Positions 43,634 to 51,690 of a DNA stretch of 64,000 nucleotides are shown one piece after another. Below the pieces are notes generated by a model, which was not told where the DNA came from, made no database searches, and saw only the letters and a program-made list of their open reading frames with translations. The DNA is from Candidatus Izemoplasma sp. (lineage in GTDB: Bacteria; Bacillota_I; Bacilli_A; Izemoplasmatales; Izemoplasmataceae). The stretch covers positions 62,001-126,000 of the forward strand of contig JAXKVY010000002.1 of the NCBI GenBank assembly GCA_036172455.1. Direction: 5' to 3'. Both the position numbers and the translations under genes were made by a program. Position 1 is the stretch's first letter; the number at the start of each line of letters is the position of its first letter.

Positions 43634-43962
43634 CTTAGAGCAACATATTTAGGTACTAAACAATAACGACAGGTCGTTTTTTAACAGTAAAATAATACCT
43701 CTATAGTAAACACGATAAATAAGCAAATAATCAAACGGATTATGAGTATATATTTATAGATGTGATTTTAGAGGTATTTTTATATGGGAAGAACAACCAT
43801 TTTAGCAAACCAAGTTAATGTATCATTTATCCAATGTAGTAAAAACAAGGCTTATAGATTGTGACTTTTAATAAACCAACCTTTTTATAGATAAGCCTTT
43901 ATGATTGGCTGCTTCTTTGATAAAATAGAGTCAGTTATCAATGACTAAAGGACGGTAAAGCT
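43634..43962. other. Intergenic stretch holding a weak terminator and an IS end
   Basis: Contains the small terminator-like hairpin at 43665-43682 and the IS remnant at 43692-43794. The last 160 bases presumably carry the promoter of the acetyltransferase operon; I cannot point to clear boxes. Confidence 0.5.
43692..43794 (+). mobile_element. Solo left-end remnant of the IS3-like element
   Basis: About 100 bases align with 20506-20606: ATACCTCTATAGTAAACAC, then GGATTATGAGTA, then TTTAGAGGTATTTTTATATG. It ends just after an intact orfA start (ATG at 43784, GGAAGA following). The rest of the element is gone. It shows the ancestral ATG that is ATA in the longer copy. Confidence 0.8.
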
Positions 43963-44661
43963 ATGCATCATTTTAAGGACTATACACATAGTAAGGCAAT
44001 TATAGCATCACACCTAAATAACATGTATCCCCACCAACTTATAGATATAGAAACGTATCAGATTCTTTTTACATCTGTTGATTTTCACTTTGTTTGTGGG
44101 ATACCACCAAAAGATTCTACTGTATTTAAACAACACTTATCATCATATATCCATACGCAAAATGTCTCTGAACTTATTTTTTTTGAAGATAATAAAAAGT
44201 GGCAATCATTTTTAACATCATTATTTAAAAAGATTAATGGCGTAATTGATACACGGATTGAATATCAACTCAATAAAGAACAGTTTTTACACCTGTTAAA
44301 TAGACATCACTTTAAACACAAGATCATACTGGATTACATAACAGAACACGGATCAACCAAAAAGTTTCCTATCGCAAAAGTAGTAAAAAATGGAAAAACA
44401 GTGAGTTATTGCAAAGGGTTCTTGATGGGAAATGGGTATGTTGAACTAGATGTCTTTACTGATGATATTTATAGACGTCAAGAGATGGCTTACGAGTCCT
44501 GTCTAACATTAATGCATTATTTATTAAGGCATAATCTCACCCCGTCATGGAGTGCGTGGAAAGCTAAAGCATCTTCCCATCAACTCGCTAAACGATTGGG
44601 TTTCCATAATCCAACTGAGATGCCGGCATATATATGGATAAAAGATTTTGGCATGTTTTAA
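43963..44661 (+). CDS. GNAT-family N-acetyltransferase
   Basis: 232 aa. The C-terminal half has the acetyl-CoA-binding fold of the GNAT family in its FR47/ZmaR-like branch: VSYCKGFLMGNGYVELDVFT, then DDIYRRQEMAYESCLTLMHY and LAKRLGFHNPTEMPAY. The N-terminal half is the matching but degenerate partner fold. The Gln/Arg-x-x-Gly P-loop is replaced by YRRQEMAYE, as in this subfamily. It probably acetylates a small molecule, possibly an antibiotic-like compound. It is followed with no gap by the CPBP gene, suggesting an operon of small accessory genes. The ATG at 43963 has AAAGGACGG upstream. Confidence 0.78.
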   Translation: MHHFKDYTHSKAIIASHLNNMYPHQLIDIETYQILFTSVDFHFVCGIPPKDSTVFKQHLSSYIHTQNVSELIFFEDNKKWQSFLTSLFKKINGVIDTRIEYQLNKEQFLHLLNRHHFKHKIILDYITEHGSTKKFPIAKVVKNGKTVSYCKGFLMGNGYVELDVFTDDIYRRQEMAYESCLTLMHYLLRHNLTPSWSAWKAKASSHQLAKRLGFHNPTEMPAYIWIKDFGMF

Positions 44662-44679
44662 TTGATTAAGGAGGATATG

Positions 44680-45480
44680 ATGACAAAGACAAAACGATTG
44701 GTTTTATTTTTCTTATTTACGTATGTATTTACTTGGTTCTTTTGGGGCATATCGTTACTTGACTCAAAAGCCATCATTCAAAGTCCGATACCTGGGAATC
44801 TCTTCGGTATAATCGGAACATTTGGGCCTAGTATAATTGGCGTTATCTTTTTAATTAAATTTGATGAGAGAAAGTTCTTAAATATACTTAAAGAAACCTT
44901 TATTTTAAAAGGCGATCTTAAGTGGAAATTGCTTGCGATTTGTTTAATGCCACTTATTCTTGGATTAAGTTATATTATTTCGCGCTATCTATTTAAGGTA
45001 GACTATACATTAGAATGGTTTAAAACCCCACACATGATCCCCATTGTCTATCTATTTATTCTCTTTTTAGGAGGCCCTTTAGGTGAAGAAATTGGATGGC
45101 GCGGTTATGCATTAAAAGAACTATTAATAAAACACAACCCTTTTGTTTCTAGTATAATCCTTGGGCTCATTTGGACTTGTTGGCATATTCCGGCATTCTT
45201 TATTGAAGGTAGCGCCCAACAAGGCATTCCGTTTTACTTGTATACAATTAACACCGTTATTTTAACGTTTATTATTACCTTATTATATATTAAAACACAT
45301 TACAGGATCTCCGCAGCGCTATACTTTCATGCGAGCGCAAACTTTGCGCTTGGTATTTTTTACATTATAGATGAACCCCTAGGACTTCTATTCACAGCGA
45401 TATTTATCATTGGCACGTTTATCTTCTTACTCGTTAAGTATTCAGATCTCTGGTTCCAACCACATACAAAAAATAGTTAA
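44680..45480 (+). CDS. CPBP-family intramembrane protease-like protein
   Basis: 266 aa with seven to eight membrane helices. The CPBP (Abi/Rce1-like) motifs are present: GEEIGWRGYAL (Glu-Glu with downstream Arg), WTCWHIPAFF (second-motif His) and YFHASANFALG (third motif). Bacterial members process or protect against peptides and bacteriocins, or act as scaffold proteins. The start is the second of two adjacent ATGs (44680), 5 bases after AAGGAGG; the first (44677) is too close. It lies 18 bases after the acetyltransferase stop and 13 bases before the kinase start, so the three genes form an operon. Confidence 0.88.
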   Translation: MTKTKRLVLFFLFTYVFTWFFWGISLLDSKAIIQSPIPGNLFGIIGTFGPSIIGVIFLIKFDERKFLNILKETFILKGDLKWKLLAICLMPLILGLSYIISRYLFKVDYTLEWFKTPHMIPIVYLFILFLGGPLGEEIGWRGYALKELLIKHNPFVSSIILGLIWTCWHIPAFFIEGSAQQGIPFYLYTINTVILTFIITLLYIKTHYRISAALYFHASANFALGIFYIIDEPLGLLFTAIFIIGTFIFLLVKYSDLWFQPHTKNS

Positions 45481-45493
45481 ATAGGTGAACACA

Positions 45494-46000
45494 ATGACAA
45501 AAACACATAAAAAAGCAACCATTATTATGGGGCCACCAGGCATCGGTAAAACGTCTGTCGCTAAGGTCCTTTATCAACGTATTAACGCGTCACAATATAT
45601 TGATGCGGATGATTTATGGCGAATTCATCCATTTATCGTCGATGACAATAATAAACAAATGGTTGAATCCAATATCAAACATCTCTATCAAACATTTGTC
45701 GATAACCCAAATTTATCGCATATGATCTTTACATGGGTAATTCCCCATGAACCATTATTTAACCTTGTTAATGAATGGTTTCATAAGACGGATAATACCT
45801 TTATTTTACTAACAGCAAATAAAGCTATCTACCATTCACGTTTAATCAAAGATGATCGAGATCTTTCTATCTTAAATGACTTACCAGCTATCAACGCTAA
45901 CTATGATAAGATGGATGTCAAAAGGATTGATACCACTGAGTTGACAATTAAACAAATCGTCGATACAATCATATCTTTGATTAGTGAAATACGTCATTAG
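45494..46000 (+). CDS. P-loop nucleotide kinase-like protein
   Basis: 168 aa, AAA/adenylate-kinase-like fold. Walker A is IIMGPPGIGKTSVAKVLY. QYIDADDLWRIHPF follows, a pattern common in small-molecule kinases and chloramphenicol-phosphotransferase-like proteins. ILLTANKAIYHSRL is a lid-like region with a possible catalytic Arg. Its substrate is unknown, possibly a nucleoside, sugar or antibiotic. The ATG at 45494 lies just after AGGTGAACACA; the GTG at 45485 is part of the ribosome site. It is the last gene of the GNAT-CPBP-kinase set and is followed by a bidirectional terminator. Confidence 0.75.
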   Translation: MTKTHKKATIIMGPPGIGKTSVAKVLYQRINASQYIDADDLWRIHPFIVDDNNKQMVESNIKHLYQTFVDNPNLSHMIFTWVIPHEPLFNLVNEWFHKTDNTFILLTANKAIYHSRLIKDDRDLSILNDLPAINANYDKMDVKRIDTTELTIKQIVDTIISLISEIRH

Positions 46001-46074
46001 CATTAGCAATAATATTGATAATCCTTGCATCGGTTTGCACACTTTACAAAACTCTTTTATATACATAGTTAATA

Positions 46075-46113
46075 AGAAAAGACCTTTGACTTTTTTCGTC
46101 TAAGGTCTTTTCT
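46075..46113. terminator. Bidirectional terminator between convergent genes
   Basis: AGAAAAGACCTT (46075-46086) pairs with AAGGTCTTTTCT (46102-46113). It lies between the P-loop kinase gene and the GH3 gene that converge here. Confidence 0.8.
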
Positions 46114-46148
46114 GTCTATGATTATCATAAATAAGAGGTTGAAAAAAA

Positions 46149-49031
46149 TTATTGTGTTTGTTGTTTGTGTTTCTTTAGTTTCATTGTTGTTTTAACAATG
46201 ATAACAGAAGCTCCTATAAGAGCGAATCCATCGAGTATGTATAATGTTTTTTGCCACCATGGCATTATTTCGATAATTATAGATTCACTAGATAAGCCAT
46301 TCATAGCATTGCTTTGAGCAACTGAATAAGCAATATTCTTGGTTGAGTTAAATACATTTGTCATGACTGTTGGATTATCAGTGTAGTCTGACATCTTCCA
46401 CAATGTAGAGTTCGTATTCAACCATAAGTTAGTACCAGCATCTAATCCGGATATAATATCTTGATACAACATCGCTGGAACACTTGCTTGATCAGTTATC
46501 ACAAGTCCTTCAAATCCCCATTCGTTTCTTAATACATTGGTCATCAAGCCCTTATGAGCCCCACTCCATCTCGCACCAAGACGATTCATTGAAGCCATAA
46601 CAGCATGTGTACCGCCTTCTTTAGTAGCAATCTCAAATCCCTTTAAGAATATTTCTCTAATAGATTGTTCATTAGCAAAGTAGGCACCACCAAAGCGATT
46701 AACTTCTTGATCATTCAACGCAAAGTGTTTCATGTATGTCATCACACCTTTATCATTAGCGCCAGATATAACTTGACTTGCCATAATTCCTGACAAGAAA
46801 GGATCTTCAGAATAGTACTCATAGTTCCGTCCACTATATGGCGAACGGTGGATGTTTATTCCTGGTGCATACCAGCCGGTAACTCCAATTTGTAAACTAT
46901 CCTCACCAATCATTCTTCCTATTTCATTAAGTAGTTCTTGATTCCAGGTCGCAGCCATTTGCAGTGGGGTTGGATAAGCCATACCTCTTCGACCTGGTAT
47001 CAGTGTATCTGAGAAACCAGCAGTTCCATCTTTTGCAGCAGTTGGCGGCAAGCCAATTTTACTTGAACTAACAGTACCATAGCCTCCTAGTCTAACAATA
47101 CGCGTCATATCTGATAAACTTAATTGTCCAATCAAGGCTTCCCAACGGGGGTCATTGTAATCAGCATCAATTAAGTCTGCAAGTTGTAATTCCCCATAGA
47201 CTTCACTAATTGTCGAATTGAGAGGCATAGTTGCATTGGGATCATTGATGACTTCTTCTCCACGATAAAAGGTTAAATCGTCAAGTAACTCACTAGATGC
47301 TTCCCAAGATCCATTTTCATATAGTTCAGGCCATGTATCAACCCAGTTTGAACGAGATAAATATGTAAAGTTATCATCATAATAATGAATTGAGGTGTCA
47401 TCAAACTGGTTCGTAATAGGCATCTCTGTAACTATAGAATGAGCATACATACCTGGATCAAACGACTCTACATCATATTGATATACCATTGTTTCATTAC
47501 CGGCAACTTCTTTACTAGGCGATGGAACTAAAATACTTGAAAGACTATCATCTTTAGCTAACAAAATATTATTAATTGCCCCATGAGCATCTTTTGCTGC
47601 AGTGAAATAATATGTCCCATCATCTAAAATATATGTTTCTTCATTATAAGCATCATAACTCTTCATGTGTTCTTTATCAATTTCAATAACTATTGTTTCA
47701 GATTCATTTGGCTCTAACAACTGCGTTTTACTAAAACCAACTAACTCTACCGATGCTTTTTCAATCTGATTTTGTTGATCATAAGATGTATACGGTGATT
47801 GCATATACAGTTGGACAACATCTTTCCCGGCAACGTCCCCAGTATTTGTGACTGTTATAGAGGCTGTGAAGTGGGTTGTATTTTCAGAGACTTGATAATT
47901 ACTCCATTCAAAGGAAGTATAACTTAAGCCATATCCGAAAGGAAATTGCACTTCATTTTCGTACTGATAACTACCAGCATTCCCTTGATTTAAGACTTTA
48001 TCTTCATACCTGGTTTCATAATATCTATATCCAATATAAATACCTTCAGCATAGACTAAATAATCTTCACCTTTATCAACTGAAGAATTACTTATTGTAT
48101 AATCTCCAAAATTAACTGCTGATGGTGCGGATGCCGAATCATAGGCAAAAGTATCTACAACACGCCCGGATGGATTAACTTCCCCATTTAAAATTCTACC
48201 AACAGCTTTAGCACCTGTTTGACCTAAGCCACCTATCCATAATGCGGCATTAATCGGATACTCTTCTAAAATGCCTAATTCAAGTGGACTATTACTGTTT
48301 ACAACCAATATAATCGTTTCAAAATGTTCAACTGCTAGTTCAATCATGTCTCTTTCATTTTGATCAATCTCCAAGTAACGGTAACCATTATCCATTGGTT
48401 CTAAAGGTAAATCTGAGCTTTCTCCACCAGACCGACCGAGAAAAATAATAGCAGCATCATTATAATTATCAAAACTATTAATAACACTATCGGTATATTC
48501 TGAGCGTGGCACTTCATTTACTGCATACTCGCCTGACCCTGTTACTGAAGTGACTTCTTTTCGATAATCACTGCCAGGCCCCTCTTCATAGAAATCCCAT
48601 AAGTCTTGGTTAATGGTAAACCCAGCGTCCTCAAATGATTCTTTTAACGTAGTTGCAGTAGATGTGTTTACTGCCCCAGAACCGTGCCCACCATAAACTG
48701 GATCAACAGAGTTTTGGCCCAATAAACTTATATGAGTAATATTATCTACTAAAGGTAATGCACCGTCATTGCTCAATAACACTGCACCTTCTTCAACAAT
48801 CTTTTGTCCTAATTCAGCTTGATATGCATTCAATTCATCAATTGAATCGAAATCACTTTCATAGATATCTTCAACTCGATTCTCAATCCGATACGTTTTT
48901 GCATCTAGTACATTAGATATGAGTGTTGAGTATATACCAGTGGCAATCGTAATTGCCGCAAATAAAACAATCAATATTACTGCTAATAGGTATTTAATAA
49001 TTGCACTTTTTACAATATTTTTTTGATTCAT
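46149..49031 (-). CDS. Membrane-anchored GH3 glycosidase with permuted domain order
   Basis: 960 aa. The N-terminus has a membrane anchor (ILIVLFAAITIATGIYSTLI, residues about 18-37). The domain normally at the GH3 C-terminus comes first: GQKIVEEGAVLLSNDGALPL (about 70-90), IILVVNSNSPLELGIL, then FPFGYGLSYTSFEWSNY leading to the fibronectin-like domain. The TIM barrel comes last: GVTGWYAPGINIHRSPYSGR, KHFALNDQEVNRFGG, EGLVITDQASVPAML, where the Asp is the likely nucleophile. It ends in another membrane helix and a basic tail (KLKKHKQQTQ). It is probably an extracellular beta-glycosidase held to the membrane at both ends. Permuted GH3s are known in gut Bacillota; the double anchor is notable. 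Confidence 0.88.
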   Translation of the reverse strand: MNQKNIVKSAIIKYLLAVILIVLFAAITIATGIYSTLISNVLDAKTYRIENRVEDIYESDFDSIDELNAYQAELGQKIVEEGAVLLSNDGALPLVDNITHISLLGQNSVDPVYGGHGSGAVNTSTATTLKESFEDAGFTINQDLWDFYEEGPGSDYRKEVTSVTGSGEYAVNEVPRSEYTDSVINSFDNYNDAAIIFLGRSGGESSDLPLEPMDNGYRYLEIDQNERDMIELAVEHFETIILVVNSNSPLELGILEEYPINAALWIGGLGQTGAKAVGRILNGEVNPSGRVVDTFAYDSASAPSAVNFGDYTISNSSVDKGEDYLVYAEGIYIGYRYYETRYEDKVLNQGNAGSYQYENEVQFPFGYGLSYTSFEWSNYQVSENTTHFTASITVTNTGDVAGKDVVQLYMQSPYTSYDQQNQIEKASVELVGFSKTQLLEPNESETIVIEIDKEHMKSYDAYNEETYILDDGTYYFTAAKDAHGAINNILLAKDDSLSSILVPSPSKEVAGNETMVYQYDVESFDPGMYAHSIVTEMPITNQFDDTSIHYYDDNFTYLSRSNWVDTWPELYENGSWEASSELLDDLTFYRGEEVINDPNATMPLNSTISEVYGELQLADLIDADYNDPRWEALIGQLSLSDMTRIVRLGGYGTVSSSKIGLPPTAAKDGTAGFSDTLIPGRRGMAYPTPLQMAATWNQELLNEIGRMIGEDSLQIGVTGWYAPGINIHRSPYSGRNYEYYSEDPFLSGIMASQVISGANDKGVMTYMKHFALNDQEVNRFGGAYFANEQSIREIFLKGFEIATKEGGTHAVMASMNRLGARWSGAHKGLMTNVLRNEWGFEGLVITDQASVPAMLYQDIISGLDAGTNLWLNTNSTLWKMSDYTDNPTVMTNVFNSTKNIAYSVAQSNAMNGLSSESIIIEIMPWWQKTLYILDGFALIGASVIIVKTTMKLKKHKQQTQ

Positions 49032-49056
49032 AAAATCCTCCTAGTAATAGTTTAGT

Positions 49057-49081
49057 GCAAAGGCAGCAAGGCTGCCTTTGC
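49057..49081 (-). promoter_or_regulatory. Intercistronic hairpin between lipoprotein and GH3 genes
   Basis: An 11-bp perfect stem GCAAAGGCAGC/GCTGCCTTTGC with a 3-base loop and no T run. It probably sets the relative mRNA level of the two genes. Confidence 0.55.
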
Positions 49082-49088
49082 GTAAAAA

Positions 49089-49640
49089 CTACTCATCACT
49101 ACTAATTGCTAATTGTGATGTTTCTTCATTTAATGCATTTGTAACAATTTCAAAATCTTTGGTTGGAACATATGAGAAGAATCCTTTTTCAGTTTCAACC
49201 ATAATTCCTCCACCAAGTTCGACTGTAGAGAAATCTTCAACATTTGCAGAATCATAATTAAATGCATATCCACCCATGGTCGAATATGATGTATAAATAG
49301 CACGTGTTGGATCATTTAAAGTTAGTGGAATGAATCCATCTACAGCTTCACCTTTTTCATACGTACCATAGTATTCCCATACGGTTGATCCTCCATTTGC
49401 ACCACCAATAATACTTACTGATGTATTAACTACTTTATAAGTACCATCACTGTAAAGATTAACTAAGTAAACAGAGTGTGTGTCTCCTAAAACTGTTCCT
49501 TGATACTCAAATGGAACAGTATCACTGTAAGTGTGACTACTCTCTAAAGTAGCAGCTTCTTCATTACCACATGCTGCTAATGTGAAGATAGCTCCTAAAA
49601 CTACAAATGCCATTAAAAATCTTTTGAAACCTTTTTTCAT
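49089..49640 (-). CDS. Small surface lipoprotein
   Basis: 183 aa. It begins MKKGFKRFLMAFVVLGAIFT, then LAAC, a lipobox with Cys24 as the acylated residue, so it is anchored outside the membrane. The mature part is beta-rich and polar (DGTYKVVNTSVSIIGGANGG, STVWEYYGTYEKGEAVDGFI), with no enzyme motif. It lies 57 bases upstream of the membrane-anchored GH3 gene in the same direction, with a stem-loop between, so it probably functions with that enzyme, for example in substrate binding. Family unknown. Confidence 0.78.
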   Translation of the reverse strand: MKKGFKRFLMAFVVLGAIFTLAACGNEEAATLESSHTYSDTVPFEYQGTVLGDTHSVYLVNLYSDGTYKVVNTSVSIIGGANGGSTVWEYYGTYEKGEAVDGFIPLTLNDPTRAIYTSYSTMGGYAFNYDSANVEDFSTVELGGGIMVETEKGFFSYVPTKDFEIVTNALNEETSQLAISSDE

Positions 49641-49686
49641 TTTTAACTCTCCTTTTTTTTATATATTAAGCCGTTTGGCTGAATAT

Positions 49687-50799
49687 TCATTCATGTGTTA
49701 ATATTAATTGTTTTAATTCTTGATGTGGATTTTTAGATCCCATGTGACAATGTTTCTTCATTTCTAAATACTTTTCATTACCATCAATATATGATTCAAC
49801 TTCAGTAACTATTGATGATACATAAGGAATGTAAATAGCATTCCCATTTGTTACATGTAAATCTTTTATCCAATGTTCTAAAGGCGATGCACAATAATTT
49901 ATGATTGCTGGAACATTCAATGCTTTTGCTTCCTGCAATGTGCTCGCTCCTGCCTTACCAATAAATAAATCACTTGCTGCGTTTAAAAGCAATATTTTAT
50001 CTGTGAAGCCAAAAACTTTTAAGGTTATATTATCTTTTGTTTTAATATCATTAAGTTCATCATATAAGGTGTTATTTTTCCCGCAAACAGCGATAATTGT
50101 CATTGGCTTGTCACTGTCCAATAAAGCATAGATAGTTTTTTTCAGTTTGCCAGCACCATAAGCCCCATCAACCAACGTAATTGTAAATTTGTCCTTTGGA
50201 ATCATTAATTTGTCTCGATAAGTTACCTTACTAAAGGTGTATTGATATACCTCTTTACGTAATAAGAAGGGGATTTTTTTAAGCGGTAAACTTTTATGAA
50301 GTTTACTTTCTAAAGGATCACTTACGATAAATAAATCAGCTCGTCTATCCCATTGCAAACCAACTATGGGATCTGGTACATACACAATATTTTTAGATTT
50401 AATTAGACCTTTTGCTTTTGCCTCACATGCATAATATAAAGTTGAAAAATGACTATGGAATATGACATCTGCATCAAGATCAATTAACTGTTGGATTGCA
50501 TCATTATACGCCTTTTTATATTTTCTTTTAAAGAGAAAATCAAGCGCTAATTTTTGTGGAAAGAATTTTAACAATGTATATTGCAAAGTTCCTACACCTT
50601 TGATTTTATTGTGTTGCTTGACAGCATGAATAAAAGATTTTTCTACGTTTTTTAGTGCATCAGTTTGATGAAAAAAGTATCTCTCTTCAATATCAAGTTC
50701 TTGAATGTCATTTGGCATAGCTTCTAATGCTGCTTGCATAGGCATAATATGGCCATATCCTGCTTCAACAAAAAGAAATGCGATACGTTTTTCTGTCAT
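49687..50799 (-). CDS. GT28/MurG-like glycolipid glycosyltransferase
   Basis: 370 aa. The N-terminal domain of the MGDG-synthase/UgtP group begins RIAFLFVEAGYGHIMPMQAA, in which GYGH replaces the usual GxGH loop of MurG-type enzymes. The C-terminal nucleotide-sugar-binding part has TLVDGAYGAGKLKKTI and FIGKAGASTLQEAKALNVPA, the acceptor-donor pocket signature. It probably adds glucose or galactose to diacylglycerol on the inner face of the membrane. Its stop region touches the next gene, and its start overlaps the GtrA-like gene stop at 50799 by one base, so they are coupled. UDP-galactopyranose mutase nearby suggests galactose-type lipids. The donor is inferred. Confidence 0.82.
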   Translation of the reverse strand: MTEKRIAFLFVEAGYGHIMPMQAALEAMPNDIQELDIEERYFFHQTDALKNVEKSFIHAVKQHNKIKGVGTLQYTLLKFFPQKLALDFLFKRKYKKAYNDAIQQLIDLDADVIFHSHFSTLYYACEAKAKGLIKSKNIVYVPDPIVGLQWDRRADLFIVSDPLESKLHKSLPLKKIPFLLRKEVYQYTFSKVTYRDKLMIPKDKFTITLVDGAYGAGKLKKTIYALLDSDKPMTIIAVCGKNNTLYDELNDIKTKDNITLKVFGFTDKILLLNAASDLFIGKAGASTLQEAKALNVPAIINYCASPLEHWIKDLHVTNGNAIYIPYVSSIVTEVESYIDGNEKYLEMKKHCHMGSKNPHQELKQLILTHE

Positions 50800-51677
50800 T
50801 ATTTTCCCTCCATTTCTTGAGGATTTTTAAAGATAAGTTTAAAGATTGGAAAGAACACCCAAAATGATATGGCACTATAGATAATCATCGTTGTTGCATC
50901 AGCTAATGATTCACCCGTATTACCTAAGCCAAGTGTTTCAATAAAGAATGTATAAATAGGCACTTTGTATAGCACGAGTGAAGCGCTCGCGATTAATGTT
51001 ATCGCAACATACGCAATAAAATACCACATTGCTGCTTTATAAATGCTGGTCTTGGACTTGAAGGTTATATTTCTTTGTAAAAAGAAATTAATTACTTGGG
51101 CAATCAGTAATGTTAGCTGAACTGAAAGGAAATAAGCAAGTCCACCTCCACCACCTTCGGAAATGAATCCCGCTGGATAGTTGAACATGAAATAAGGATC
51201 ACCAGATAACTCTTGTCCAATCTGACCGACTTGGAAGTTGGTATAGACTAAATTTGTTTGTTCAAACAAACTCTTAAACAGTGGCATTAGTAACATCTGT
51301 AGTAGTGTGACACCATTACTAAATGTGAAAAAGGCTATAAACTGAGCAAGATTCGGATGTTTATTTTGTAATGTCTTCCATTTTATGATAAAAAATTGTT
51401 TCGTCTTAATGACTTTTGTATTTATCACTGTTTGAATCTTCTCTATTTGCGATATTTTACGATATTTATTTAATCGTTCAATGGTATCCAAATAATCTTT
51501 TATAATAGCATCATATGATTGTTTTAAATCTTCTATGTCGTTATTATATATTGCTTTAATTTTATTTTTGTACTGCTCCTTCGCAGCCTTAAGTTTCTCA
51601 TTTCTTTTTTTATTTTGATCAGCTGTTTCCTTGTGTTTAATCACAATTTCACCCTGCTGATGATTCAGTTTTCTCAT
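50799..51677 (-). CDS. GtrA/DPMS-like membrane protein with N-terminal coiled coil
   Basis: 292 aa. Residues about 10-100 are very charged and helical, likely a cytoplasmic coiled coil (HKETADQNKKRNEKLKAAKE). Four membrane helices follow from about 125 (FIAFFTFSNGVTLLQMLLMP, LTLLIAQVINFFLQRNITFK). The NFFLQRNITFK segment is the hallmark of GtrA-family proteins, which help move undecaprenyl- or lipid-linked sugars across the membrane. I chose the ATG at 51677 because TGGAGAG is 6 bases upstream; longer frames would overlap the GH3 gene. Being coupled to a glycolipid synthase supports a lipid-sugar flipping role. Confidence 0.75.
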   Translation of the reverse strand: MRKLNHQQGEIVIKHKETADQNKKRNEKLKAAKEQYKNKIKAIYNNDIEDLKQSYDAIIKDYLDTIERLNKYRKISQIEKIQTVINTKVIKTKQFFIIKWKTLQNKHPNLAQFIAFFTFSNGVTLLQMLLMPLFKSLFEQTNLVYTNFQVGQIGQELSGDPYFMFNYPAGFISEGGGGGLAYFLSVQLTLLIAQVINFFLQRNITFKSKTSIYKAAMWYFIAYVAITLIASASLVLYKVPIYTFFIETLGLGNTGESLADATTMIIYSAISFWVFFPIFKLIFKNPQEMEGK

Positions 51678-51690
51678 ATCTATCTCTCCA

